Shown here piece by piece: positions 5,638 to 14,162 of a DNA stretch of 34,713 nt (position 1 is the stretch's first letter; each line of letters begins with the position of its first letter). The notes beneath the pieces were generated by a model. It had not been told where the DNA came from. It ran no database searches and saw only the letters and a list, made by a program, of their open reading frames with translations. The stretch comes from Oscillatoriales cyanobacterium. Its GTDB lineage: Bacteria; Cyanobacteriota; Cyanobacteriia; Cyanobacteriales; Microcoleaceae. A program made the translations under genes and the position numbers. The stretch covers positions 1-34,713 of the forward strand of contig RDXX01000075.1 in NCBI GenBank assembly GCA_004292955.1. The letters run 5' to 3'.

Positions 5638-6477
5638 ATGTTAAACATACTAATTGAGCCGCTCAAATTCGAGTTCATGCGAAATGCGATCGCCGTCGGC
5701 ATTTTGCTAGGAATTGTGTGCGCCGTTGTCGGCTCATACTTAATTGTACAACAAATGGGAATGATGGTAGACATGATTGCCCATTCAGTATTAGCAGGAC
5801 TGCCGGTGGCATTTTCTTTAGGTTTCAATATTTCCATCGGCGCATTTATATCAGGAATCATCAGCGCCGTAATTATGGCATGGATTCAATCGCAATCCCG
5901 GATTAAAATAGATGCTGTTATGGCATTAATTTTATCTACATTTTTAGCAATTAGCGTCACCTTAATTAGCGTCTTGCGAACAACAAAACTAGACTTAGAC
6001 GGGTTTTTGTTCGGGAATATATTGTCAGTTGCACCGTCTGACGTACAGCAGACTTTTATGATAACTGTAATTATTTTAGTCGCGGTTAAAATCTTTTACA
6101 AAGAACTGCTATTCTATACCTTCGACCCGCTAGGAGCACAGGCGTCTGGTTTGCCTGTAAACTGGATTTACTTGGGGATGATTTCGGCGATTACACTGAC
6201 GATTGTGGCTAGTTTGCAAACTGTAGGCGCACTATTAGTAATTTCGCTATTAATCGGGCCAGGAATTACGGCGTATTTGTTGGTAAAAGAGTTACATTTA
6301 ATGATGGGATTGGGCGCAATTATTGGAATTACAGCTAGTGTGACTGGAATGTATCTTAGCTATTATTTTAATATGCCATCTGGTGCGGCAATTGTCTTAG
6401 TTGTTTTTGGATTATTTTTAATGGCTTTGCTGTTCAGTCCCAGTCAAGGAATTTTGACAAGAAAGAGAGGAAAATGA
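5638..6477 (+). CDS. znuB: Zn/Mn ABC transporter permease (ABC-3 family)
   Basis: A 279-residue polytopic inner-membrane protein of the ABC-3 family with eight or nine hydrophobic segments. The N-terminal part has the typical FEFMRNA (12-18) start and GSYLIVQQMGMMVDMIAHS, matching the family's conserved 'mGD...aHs' loop, with Asp to His-containing metal-path residues. The C-terminal half has QTVGALLVISLLIGPG, another family hallmark. It forms the membrane channel with the ATPase at 4785-5504 and receives metal from the divergently encoded lipoprotein. The ATG at 5638 follows a weak GAGGTAAG site (5623-5630). The C-terminus ends in a short basic tail. Confidence 0.9.
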   Translation: MLNILIEPLKFEFMRNAIAVGILLGIVCAVVGSYLIVQQMGMMVDMIAHSVLAGLPVAFSLGFNISIGAFISGIISAVIMAWIQSQSRIKIDAVMALILSTFLAISVTLISVLRTTKLDLDGFLFGNILSVAPSDVQQTFMITVIILVAVKIFYKELLFYTFDPLGAQASGLPVNWIYLGMISAITLTIVASLQTVGALLVISLLIGPGITAYLLVKELHLMMGLGAIIGITASVTGMYLSYYFNMPSGAAIVLVVFGLFLMALLFSPSQGILTRKRGK

Positions 6478-6573
6478 GCGAGGGCGGGCGGGTTTTGTTC
6501 TGAGATTGTTTGCGAGTGTCACAATCACTAGCTAAACCCGCCCTACAAATATGCCTTTTTTACCAGAAAGAAG

Positions 6574-6612
6574 CTGTCAACTGTCAACTGTCAACTGTCA
6601 ACTGTCAACTGA
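6574..6612. repeat. Heptanucleotide tandem repeat (STRR), unit CTGTCAA
   Basis: About 5.5 copies of CTGTCAA sit between the convergent permease and CADD-like genes. Just before it, 6484-6545 holds an inverted pair (gggcgggcgggttt / aaacccgcccta) that may terminate transcription from either side. Confidence 0.88.
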
Positions 6613-6615
6613 AGC

Positions 6616-7296
6616 TTACTTAGCTTGACAATAGGTTTCATAAACGCCATCAAGCAGTAAGTTAAGAGCAAAAGTTGCTTTCTGGGCGGCTAACAACGCT
6701 TCTTGTTGTGCTTCTTCAGTTTCACAAACTTGTAACAGCGCTTCGCGGGTGGCTTCCGAGTGGAACTCGTCGGCTTTTTCGTGAACTTGAAAGAAAGACA
6801 AAGCAGCTTGTGAATCGATGCCGTAAAATTCCTTTAAACCAGCGATTTTGGTTGTGGAAACTTCGGGGATTTGTGCTTCGTAAGCGTAGAGGGCGGCTAA
6901 ACCTTTGGCGGGAGATTCGCTGCGCGCTAAGTCTTTGAGAATGCGGACGGATTCGGTGGTTTTTTCTAAATGTTCGCGTTCGAGAACTGCATTTCTATCT
7001 AAACCCAAACCTTCGGCAAAGCGCAGCCACAATTCGGGGTGATTTGCGGCGCCTCTTTCTTCTTCTATGAGGTTTTCGAGGAGCATTTGACGAATTTTGA
7101 TGTCGTCACAGGCGGCGTGGGTGGCGCTGACGTAGGTGGGGAAGTTGTGAACTTGCAGGTAGTATTCTTGTGCGTACTCTTGCAGCATTGCGATGTCGAG
7201 TTTACCTTCGTTCCACATTTGGTAGAACGGATGTTTCAGCAGGTGGTTTTGGTCGAGGATGCTGTTGAGTTGTTCGAGAAATTGCTGTTGAGTCAT
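6616..7296 (-). CDS. CADD-like diiron oxygenase, probable self-sacrificing p-aminobenzoate synthase
   Basis: The 226-residue protein has the heme-oxygenase-like (TenA/PqqC) helical fold and aligns well with Chlamydia CADD (CT610). All six metal ligands of CADD appear with a constant offset of two: Glu79, His86, Glu140, His172, Asp176, His179. The tyrosines implicated in turning the protein's own side chain into p-aminobenzoate are also present: Tyr25 in HPFY (CADD Tyr27) and Tyr41 (CADD Tyr43). In bacteria lacking pabABC such proteins supply the folate precursor. Here it could be an alternative route or a related oxygenase. It lies between metal-importer and COG0523 genes, and is transcribed toward the importer. 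The alignment is from memory and the biochemical role is inferred. Confidence 0.82.
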   Translation of the reverse strand: MTQQQFLEQLNSILDQNHLLKHPFYQMWNEGKLDIAMLQEYAQEYYLQVHNFPTYVSATHAACDDIKIRQMLLENLIEEERGAANHPELWLRFAEGLGLDRNAVLEREHLEKTTESVRILKDLARSESPAKGLAALYAYEAQIPEVSTTKIAGLKEFYGIDSQAALSFFQVHEKADEFHSEATREALLQVCETEEAQQEALLAAQKATFALNLLLDGVYETYCQAK

Positions 7297-7422
7297 AATT
7301 GTCGATCGCCCTTAAGGATTGTGCAGCCACTAAAATGTTATGGTAATTTGGGATTTTGTCAATACCAAGTTTTCAATTGTTTATGTTTTTGCAACAATGG
7401 CGCGATCGCCCGTTATGCCAAC

Positions 7423-8529
7423 TTAGCGCCGCCCGAACCCGTGGCCGCGCATAGACTTTGACCAAACCACCAATTCGCCGCCATTCCCGCCAGCCGCCAG
7501 AAATTGACCGTCAGGATGCCATGCGAGACACGAAAAACCGCCCTGTGCACCTTCTAGAACTTGCAGCAATTGTGCTGCTTCATACCACAAACAAACTTGA
7601 CCGTCTGCGGATGCAGAAGCTAATAAAAATGTGTTAGGTTGAAAGGCGATCGCACTTACGACATTTTCATGCACCTCTAGGGCCCAACCTTCCCAACCGA
7701 CACTTTCATCAGCATCTCTGTCCCAAACAGAAACACCTTGAGAACTCGAAGCAGCCAACAAAGGTGCACCCAAAGAATTAGTTTGATCCGACCAAGCCAA
7801 CTCCCGAACCTTCCCCGGAAAACCCTGCATTACCCACGGTTCCAAATTACCCCATTCACTAACAATTAGAGTATTGTCCATATTGCCACAAGCTAAATAT
7901 TGCCCTTGCGGCGACCAAGCAATTGCACCTGTTGCAGACGGTACTGATAAAAATTCTGGGTCTTCGTCCCAGTCATCGCCACTCCAAACTTTAACACCTT
8001 GATAGCCGCTAACTGCCAGGTATTGAACAATCGGATGCCATGCTAAATCTAGAATAGATGACGAGTCGAAATTCAGCGTGACTTCCACAACATTATCATC
8101 AGCATTCCAGATTTGAACGCAGCGGCCCATACTAAAAGCTAAATGATTGCAGTGGGGACTCCAAGCTAACTTATCAACCCAGACGCGCTTGTTATCCAAA
8201 TCAGCAATTAATTCCCCAGAATTAACGCGCCAAATTCGCACTCGTCCATCTTGTCCGCCCGCAGCTAGGAATTGACTGTCTGCCGAAAAAGACAAACAAT
8301 CTGCCGATTTTCCTGTGGCACTTTGCAGCGGTTGTAAGGACAATTTGTTAACTGCCCCTACTGTCGCCAACATCACTTCGCCCGCAGCAGAACAAACTGC
8401 TAAAGTTTTACCATCCGGCGACCAAGTAACAGCAGTTACGTAATCAGATAGCATTTCTTGAGCGTGAAATTGCAGAATTAGCTCACCGTGGCTGCTCTTT
8501 TTTTTACCCGTTTCTTTTACACTAGACAC
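7423..8529 (-). CDS. WD40-repeat beta-propeller protein paired with a COG0523 GTPase
   Basis: A 368-residue protein made almost entirely of WD40 repeats: repeated W-S-P-D-G or W-H-P-D-G turns followed by LA-x-S-x-x-G-x-V-x-x-W strands. There are about seven blades from residue 30 to 362, enough for one propeller. It has no signal peptide or membrane segment, so it is probably a cytoplasmic scaffold. Its start overlaps the end of the COG0523 GTPase gene by 13 bases (8517-8529), which suggests translational coupling and a physical or functional partnership. A Zur-like box upstream of the GTPase would control both. Its role is unknown; it may bind the GTPase or its zinc-requiring client. Confidence 0.88.
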   Translation of the reverse strand: MSSVKETGKKKSSHGELILQFHAQEMLSDYVTAVTWSPDGKTLAVCSAAGEVMLATVGAVNKLSLQPLQSATGKSADCLSFSADSQFLAAGGQDGRVRIWRVNSGELIADLDNKRVWVDKLAWSPHCNHLAFSMGRCVQIWNADDNVVEVTLNFDSSSILDLAWHPIVQYLAVSGYQGVKVWSGDDWDEDPEFLSVPSATGAIAWSPQGQYLACGNMDNTLIVSEWGNLEPWVMQGFPGKVRELAWSDQTNSLGAPLLAASSSQGVSVWDRDADESVGWEGWALEVHENVVSAIAFQPNTFLLASASADGQVCLWYEAAQLLQVLEGAQGGFSCLAWHPDGQFLAAGGNGGELVVWSKSMRGHGFGRR

Positions 8530-9488
8530 CGACGGAAATCCTCTCGCAATTGAGTTTCATTTAAGTTCCTGCCAATGAATACGAGTTCATTTTTCGGAGT
8601 TTCGCTATCTTTCCAAGCTCGATCCGGTCTGCCATCGAACAGCATATGTACTCCTTGAAAAACAAAGCGCTTTTCTTGTCCAGATACATTTAAAATGCCT
8701 TTTGTCCGAAAGATATCTGTGCCTTGAGTTCGCAATAATTCGCCAATCCAATCACTAAATTTGTCGCCATCAACAGCACCAGATTCTACTATTGCCATTG
8801 ATTTTACTGTTGCATCATGTTCGTGAACGTGTACGCCCAAAAAGTCGGGTTCGATTTCTAATGCCCGGTTCAAATCAAATGCTTGGACGCCCAACAACGC
8901 ATCAATTTCTAGTTCTGCGTTATGAGTGCGGTGGATTTTTGCTATTGCATTCATGGCGCGAATTCTTTTTTCTAATTCTGCCAATTCTTCCGCACTTACT
9001 AAATCGGTCTTGTTCAGCAAAACCACGTCAGCAAAGGCAATTTGTTCTTGAACTTCTTCGGCATCCCAATGTTGCCATACGTGCTTGGCATCAACGACAG
9101 TGACTACTGCATCTAGCAGCAGTTGATCCCGCATATCTTCGTCTACAAAGAATGTCTGAATTACGGGTGCGGGGTCGGCTAAACCTGTGGTTTCGATGAC
9201 TATGTGGTCGAATTTGTCGCGCCGCTTCATCAAGTTGCCGATAATCCGAATTAAATCACCTCGGACTGTACAGCAAATGCAGCCGTTGTTCATCTCAAAA
9301 ATTTCTTCGTCGGCATCAATGATGAGTTGGTTGTCGATGCCTACTTCGCCGAATTCGTTGACGATGACTGCAACTTTTTTGCCGTGTTCCTGTGTTAAAA
9401 TGTGGTTGAGTAGCGTAGTTTTACCTGCACCCAGATAGCCTGTGAGAACGGTCACGGGAACTGATTCGATCGCTCCAGCAGTAACCAT
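8517..9488 (-). CDS. COG0523 (CobW/YeiR/ZigA-like) metal-binding GTPase 1
   Basis: A 323-residue G3E-family P-loop GTPase. It shows Walker A GYLGAGKT (17-24), NEFGEVGID (44-52), the metal-binding CxCC motif (Cys70, Cys72, Cys73), the base-recognition NKTD (159-162), and a C-terminal CobW domain with a strand reading IFRTKGILNVSG. COG0523 proteins are thought to deliver zinc or cobalt to client enzymes, often under Zur control during zinc starvation. A box resembling Zur sites lies 23 bases upstream, and the WD40 gene follows with a 13-base overlap. No cobalamin gene is adjacent (the CbiG-CobJ gene is 5 kb away), so a zinc role is more likely than cobaltochelatase assistance. Confidence 0.9.
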   Translation of the reverse strand: MVTAGAIESVPVTVLTGYLGAGKTTLLNHILTQEHGKKVAVIVNEFGEVGIDNQLIIDADEEIFEMNNGCICCTVRGDLIRIIGNLMKRRDKFDHIVIETTGLADPAPVIQTFFVDEDMRDQLLLDAVVTVVDAKHVWQHWDAEEVQEQIAFADVVLLNKTDLVSAEELAELEKRIRAMNAIAKIHRTHNAELEIDALLGVQAFDLNRALEIEPDFLGVHVHEHDATVKSMAIVESGAVDGDKFSDWIGELLRTQGTDIFRTKGILNVSGQEKRFVFQGVHMLFDGRPDRAWKDSETPKNELVFIGRNLNETQLREDFRRCLV

Positions 9489-9510
9489 ATTTTACCTCTA
9501 GTTTTGTAGA

Positions 9511-9525
9511 ATGATAACCATTGTC
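9511..9525 (-). promoter_or_regulatory. Candidate Zur box upstream of COG0523 GTPase 1
   Basis: ATGATAACCATTGTC on the plus strand (complement GACAATGGTTATCAT) is an imperfect palindrome resembling TGATAAT-n-ATTATCA. It lies about 23 bases before the GTPase start, where a repressor would block its promoter. Confidence 0.55.
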
Positions 9526-9615
9526 GCTAGTTTAGCCTACACTTGTTGGCAGCAGCAACAATATTAAATAATGTTAATAAATTGTTCGCCAGAGCCTGTC
9601 GGATTGTGCAGGTGG

Positions 9616-9668
9616 TAGTGAGGAATGCAAGTCCGCATCCATAGAACAAGGACTTGCATTCCTCACTA
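9616..9668. repeat. Perfect 19-base inverted repeat between the two GTPase genes
   Basis: TAGTGAGGAATGCAAGTCC (9616-9634) is exactly complementary to 9650-9668 with a 15-base loop. It lies after the second GTPase gene and before the control region of the first. It may end the upstream transcript, or be a dispersed repeat. Confidence 0.82.
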
Positions 9669-9704
9669 CGAACCTTTGTAGGTATGACCGATGACTCCAG
9701 ACAA

Positions 9705-10739
9705 TTAATTACCAATCATAGCTGCAATTCGATCGCGCTCCAACTCTTTGCCGATCAGCACCAGCTTGGTTTGACGGAGTTCGGAAGGTTGCCAAGGGCG
9801 ATCGTAAAAACATTCTATGCGATCGCCAACACCTTGCAACACCATCCGCATCGGTTTCTTGGGAACCGCCACAAACCCCTTAATCCGATAAATTTCTTCC
9901 TGCTGCATCAAGGCTTGCAGCTTTTTCACCAAAGCTTCTGGTTCAAATTCGCGATCGGCAATAAAGAAAGTCGAGTTAATATCATCATCGTGCTCGTGTT
10001 CCTCTTCCGTGTCGTGGTGACTCGGGCGGGACTCCAAATCATCCTCAACCGCCGCATTAAATCCCAACAGGACATCCGGGTTAATTTCGCCACTCTTGCA
10101 AGGCACAATTTTTACACTCGGGCGTAACTCTTGCTGCAACCAGGTTTGAACTTTCTGGTGAGTTTCCGCATCTACGCGATCGACCTTCGTCAACAGTACC
10201 ATATCGGCACAGGCCAACTGATCTTCAAACAATTCCTCGATCGGCGTTTCGTGATCCAAACTCGAATCAGCCTCTCGCTGCGCCATCAAAGCATCGATAT
10301 CGCCAACAAAAGTACCGCTAGCCACAGCCTCGCAATCAACAACCGCAACCACACCGTCAACTGTAGCGCCCGTGCGAATTTCCGGCCAGCGAAAAGCTTG
10401 AATCAAAGGCTTAGGAAGTGCGAGGCCCGAAGTCTCGATTAAGATACAATCAATTTGGTCTTTGCGCTTCAACAATTCCTGCATAGTCGGCAAGAATTCC
10501 TCTTGCACAGTGCAGCAAAGACAACCATTAGTTAATTCGACAATATTGCTGGTGACAGTTTCTTCTTCATCGCAAACTTGGCAATCGCGCAGCAATTCTC
10601 CATCTATTCCGATTTCGCCAAATTCGTTAACTAAAACAGCAATGCGGCGGCCTTGATTGTTTTGCAATAAATGGCGAATTAGGGTGGTTTTGCCGCTACC
10701 GAGAAAACCAGTGATCACTGTAACAGGAATCTTGTGCAT
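9705..10739 (-). CDS. COG0523 (CobW-like) metal-binding GTPase 2
   Basis: A 344-residue G3E GTPase related to its neighbour at 8517-9488 but clearly a different subgroup. It shows Walker A GFLGSGKT (11-18), NEFGEIGID (38-46), CLCC (73-76), a DCQVCDEEE insertion with two further cysteines (about 52-60), TKVD for guanine recognition, and an acidic His-rich linker (HHDTEEEHEHDDD, about 240-252) before the C-terminal CobW domain. The His-rich linker and CxCC motif point to zinc (or cobalt) binding and transfer. No Zur-like box is evident just upstream of it. Two COG0523 paralogues side by side with an importer and a metallothionein support a zinc-allocation role. Confidence 0.9.
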   Translation of the reverse strand: MHKIPVTVITGFLGSGKTTLIRHLLQNNQGRRIAVLVNEFGEIGIDGELLRDCQVCDEEETVTSNIVELTNGCLCCTVQEEFLPTMQELLKRKDQIDCILIETSGLALPKPLIQAFRWPEIRTGATVDGVVAVVDCEAVASGTFVGDIDALMAQREADSSLDHETPIEELFEDQLACADMVLLTKVDRVDAETHQKVQTWLQQELRPSVKIVPCKSGEINPDVLLGFNAAVEDDLESRPSHHDTEEEHEHDDDINSTFFIADREFEPEALVKKLQALMQQEEIYRIKGFVAVPKKPMRMVLQGVGDRIECFYDRPWQPSELRQTKLVLIGKELERDRIAAMIGN

Positions 10740-10881
10740 TATTAATTACCAATTGAGTTTTTAGAGTATGACACTTTATAGAAAGACAAGAGTGAAAATA
10801 AGTTGGAGTTAGGATTCAATCAACTCTTAGCAAACCTCTTTATTGTATCATAAAAATATTTGTACGAGGCTTATTAAATAA

Positions 10882-11165
10882 GGGTACGTAGTTGCGCTTG
10901 AGCGCTCTTTGACCTAGAGCGCTGAAGCGCAACTACATACCTCAGAAGTATTGTGAAACTTTTATCGAAGACTGAATCTATTTCCGCCATGTATCAAATT
11001 GGTCTTCAGATTGATAAGGTACGTAGTTGCGCTTGAGCGCTCTTTGACCTAGAGCGCAAAGAGCGCAACTACGTACCTTAGGAATAGAAATTAAATAACT
11101 TAAGCAAATTTGTGGGATGGGCGTCCCGCCCGTGCAGAAAGGACGGGCGGGACGCCCATCCCACA
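10882..11165. repeat. Three consecutive hairpin repeats and a duplicated gene tail
   Basis: Two copies of the GGTACGTAGTTGCGCT hairpin (10882-10942 and 11016-11080) and a near-perfect palindrome (TGTGGGATGGGCGTCCCGCC arms, 11111-11165) are stacked downstream of the SH3 gene. Between the first two, 10977-11015 is a diverged copy of the 3' end of that gene, with the same last residues SEDQFDxWRK and stop. The 10740-10881 stretch shows nothing else. Confidence 0.82.
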
Positions 11166-11177
11166 ACAATCATCGAG

Positions 11178-11573
11178 CTATTTCCGCCATCTATCAAATT
11201 GGTCTTCGGAACAACCATTGATAAATTTATTGTTCACCCAACCGTCAAGGATTGTAAAAGTTTCATTAGGAGCATTCCCAGAAGTTCGGGCCGCAATTTT
11301 CACCCAACTACCTTGTCTGCTAACAGCCCGAACTCCGTCTCCTCTTTTGAGTTTAGCTACAACTGGGTACTTATTGCCGGGGCCTTTGCGAATGTTAACC
11401 GGGCCGCCTTCACCTGTAATAAACGAGCATTGAGTTTGCTTTTTTAAAGCTTCTACTTTTTCCGGTGCCAGACTTTGCTCTTTCCCGAAAACTGGAAAGC
11501 TGTAAAGTGAAAAACTAAAACTTGCAAAGGCGGCTGCAATGAAAAAGGCTTTTGATTGACTCAAACTCAACAT
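11178..11573 (-). CDS. Secreted bacterial SH3-domain protein
   Basis: A 131-residue protein with a hydrophobic N-terminal signal (about 1-30, cleavage likely after SFPVFG) and one bacterial SH3 domain (about 48-118). The domain shows the VNIRKGPGNKYPVVAKLKRGDGV pattern in pieces, followed by W-V-K-I and G-W-V-N. Two cysteines (49 and 120) could form a disulfide around it. Such domains bind peptidoglycan or act as targeting modules. The gene is transcribed in the same direction as the amidase upstream (49 bases apart), so a cell-wall role is likely. A short ribosome site (ggagatt) precedes the ATG at 11573. The last residues are duplicated 160 bases downstream. Confidence 0.85.
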   Translation of the reverse strand: MLSLSQSKAFFIAAAFASFSFSLYSFPVFGKEQSLAPEKVEALKKQTQCSFITGEGGPVNIRKGPGNKYPVVAKLKRGDGVRAVSRQGSWVKIAARTSGNAPNETFTILDGWVNNKFINGCSEDQFDRWRK

Positions 11574-11622
11574 TTATTTAATCTCCTTGGGTTGGAAGGA
11601 CTGAAGTCCTTACTGCGAAATG

Positions 11623-13428
11623 TTATTTTACCGAAGCAAACCATTCGGTAATGCCTTGGGCAATGGCAGAAGCTAACTTCTGCTGTTCTGTCGGATTCAC
11701 AATCCATTCAAACTCTTCGGGATTGATCATAAATCCCAATTCCATTAAAACAGATGGAGCAACGGCAGGACGAGTCATCGCTAGATTGTTCCAGAATATA
11801 CCATAGCTCGGACGGTTCAGTTTTGCAACTAAATAATTGTGCAAAAACATTCCCAAACTGTGCGCTTGCGGGTGAAACCAGAAAGCGCCGACGCCTTTGG
11901 TATTTATCGCGTCGCCGTTATCTGGCAAAGCATTGTAGTGTATCGAAATTGCGATCGCAGGTTCTTCTTTTTGAATCATTTCCACCCTCGGCGGCAAATC
12001 CAAATCGACATCTTCCACCCGCGTCATTACCACATTCGCGCCCCGATTTACCAATTCCTCCCGCACCAATTTCGACACAATTAAAGCTACTGTTTTCTCG
12101 CGGTAGCCTGTAGGGCCAACCCCCCCGGAATCCTGCGGGCCGCCGTGTCCCGGATCGATCAGAATCTTAATTCCTGACAGCGGTTTTTCTGATGAAATCG
12201 GCACCGCGCTGGTATTTGTCGGCGGGTGTTTTAAAGACAGCACTAAAGTTGTGCCTTCGTATCTCAATTTATATCCCCACTGCTGGGCAGATTTGAGATT
12301 AAAAGTATATTGTACTTGTTGTGGCGAGATTTGTTGCCATGCCAAACGCGAAATTACTGGATCGTCGTCGAGACGAATAATGTCAGTTTGAGCGGTGGTA
12401 TTGTACAGAGTTAAAGTGAAGGTGCGTTCTCCTTCTTGTACCGTGACTGGGACTGGTATTTCTAAGGGGAATAAAACTTCTGTCCAGCCGGAAACTTGAC
12501 GCGATTTGGCGCTGCGAATAATCGATCGCGCAGGCACTGCATCTTTGACAATTCGCACCTCAGATGCTTTAATCCAAGCGCCGTAATCGAGCCGAATCCA
12601 TTCTCCCTCGCGCCCGATAACTGTGGCGCGCGTTCCCTTGGGCAGCGGTGTCATCCGAGAGAAATCCGTACTCGCCCCGGTTCTAGCAACACCCGGATCT
12701 GCTGTGACTTCTGCTACTTCTAACTCGGCTGGAGAGAGGATAGAAATTTTGCCAGTACCTGGTTGAGTGATAATTTGCTCGTTCATTGTTAGATAAAATA
12801 TTGGCACTCCTAAATCTATTTTTTCTGCCTTAGATTCGCCGGAGTTTTCCGGGGTAATAGCGCAGCCTTGATACTGTTCGCTACTGCCTTTTTTGATGGG
12901 GGAGTTTTCGCCTAACAAGACAGATTTGTTATCGGGGAGTTCGACTTGCGATCGCGCTTTGAGAGGAATATCAACGCCAGCCAATTTTACCGCAACTCGC
13001 GCATTCGCCGGAGCGATCGCGCCGAAGCAGATATATTCCCCCGGTAAACTGGCTACATCGACTTTCGGCGTCAGGGAATCTTTTGCAAAAGCCAAGCCTG
13101 CGGGGACTTGTGGTTGATTAGACTCGCGCGTCACCTTAAGAAGAACTTGCTGATTTTGGTAACGCAAGCTAAAGACATTTTCGCCGATTTGCAGGGGAAA
13201 AGTCGGGGCGAAATGGCCGGCGGCGGTGCGCGCAATTTGCTGGCCATTTACCGATACTTGTCCGGTTGGCGGGGCTGTACCGATCAGAAAAATGCGATCG
13301 GCGATTGTTTTGTGGTTAGCGGGAGGATAAGCGACGGACAAAGGTTGAGCGGCCACAGCTACAGAAGAGAGGGCAAGTATCATCCCAAACACAACTAATG
13401 CTAAAAATTTTCTCATTCTAAAACGCAA
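11623..13428 (-). CDS. amiC: N-acetylmuramoyl-L-alanine amidase (AmiC type, Amidase_3) with N-terminal wall-binding modules
   Basis: A 601-residue exported enzyme that cleaves the bond between MurNAc and the stem peptide. The signal peptide covers about residues 1-27. The Ig-like and SH3 modules (about 30-110, and 235-300 with RATVIGREGEWIRLDYGAWI) and an AMIN-like beta region (about 305-410) precede the catalytic domain (about 420-600). Zinc and catalytic residues are all present: His428 (DPGHGG), Glu444 (YREK), His497 (SIHYNA), Glu563 (LMELGF). In filamentous cyanobacteria AmiC enzymes make the septal nanopores for cell-cell communication, so this is a plausible role. Start: Met1 (13428) or Met5 (13416); the signal peptide works with either. 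Confidence 0.92.
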   Translation of the reverse strand: MRFRMRKFLALVVFGMILALSSVAVAAQPLSVAYPPANHKTIADRIFLIGTAPPTGQVSVNGQQIARTAAGHFAPTFPLQIGENVFSLRYQNQQVLLKVTRESNQPQVPAGLAFAKDSLTPKVDVASLPGEYICFGAIAPANARVAVKLAGVDIPLKARSQVELPDNKSVLLGENSPIKKGSSEQYQGCAITPENSGESKAEKIDLGVPIFYLTMNEQIITQPGTGKISILSPAELEVAEVTADPGVARTGASTDFSRMTPLPKGTRATVIGREGEWIRLDYGAWIKASEVRIVKDAVPARSIIRSAKSRQVSGWTEVLFPLEIPVPVTVQEGERTFTLTLYNTTAQTDIIRLDDDPVISRLAWQQISPQQVQYTFNLKSAQQWGYKLRYEGTTLVLSLKHPPTNTSAVPISSEKPLSGIKILIDPGHGGPQDSGGVGPTGYREKTVALIVSKLVREELVNRGANVVMTRVEDVDLDLPPRVEMIQKEEPAIAISIHYNALPDNGDAINTKGVGAFWFHPQAHSLGMFLHNYLVAKLNRPSYGIFWNNLAMTRPAVAPSVLMELGFMINPEEFEWIVNPTEQQKLASAIAQGITEWFASVK

Positions 13429-14162
13429 CTAATTGAGACTCGGTTGGTTATTTATACTCGAACTTCGGCTAAGAAACCCGGTTGATGAGGGTTAGGTGTA
13501 AGTCCTATTTACTATACAGGCCCCAGTTTATCAGGTTTGTAGGTGCAATTGGGCGATCGCACCTGAGAAACATCAATCAAGAAACTACAACCACCCCTTC
13601 AATCTTCTCATCAGTTCATTCATATAGCCTTTCTCAAAAAGATGAGGTATGACTGACAGCTTATATAACCGCTTAAACGTATAGAGCTCTCTTACCAACA
13701 ACCTTCGCTAATCTTTCGCTAGATCCGCTATACAACTCCCATAACTGTCGCAACTTACGATCGCAAATTAAATAATTTACAGAACAATAAACTGGATATT
13801 AAAGGCAAAGTTGGTAAAATCAACTAATCTCAGAAATTCACAGGCAAGACGCCTTTAAACAGTTGACAGTTGACAGTTGACAGTTGACAGCGAAGTGATA
13901 AAAGCGGAGATTTAAACTCCGTTCTTATCACAATCTGCCTTCATGCTGGGGCTTCAAACCCTTGCTATTCGGTGCCACTGATAGAGAAGAAAAAAAAATA
14001 AACTTCTTCTATATCTTTCTTCTTTTCTTACTCATCCTTCGCGCCCTAGCGCTTACGCGTGGCTTCGCCTAACGCGCCTTCGCGGTTCGTCAAATATGTT
14101 TTATTTCAGTAACAACAGATTAAAATAATCAAACCAATCCAAACACAGCCATATATAAAACC
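13429..14162. other. 734-base gap with repeats, no gene seen
   Basis: No coding frame is convincing. A 29-base segment (13623-13651, TATAGCCTTTCTCA...) nearly matches the inverted end of the MITE at 29383-29489. A heptanucleotide array (AGTTGAC, 13861-13890) follows, then a palindromic cluster at about 14041-14090 (gcgcttacgcgtggc). I looked for a cobalamin riboswitch ahead of the CbiG-CobJ gene and did not recognise one. Confidence 0.7.

Noticed and set aside
10978..11433. Short frames on both strands across the repeats near 11000-11430
   Set aside because: They are translated palindromes; only the duplicated SH3 tail carries real coding history.
13429..14162. Cobalamin riboswitch ahead of CbiG-CobJ
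   Set aside because: No B12-box-like sequence was recognised; the gap holds repeats and AT-rich sequence.
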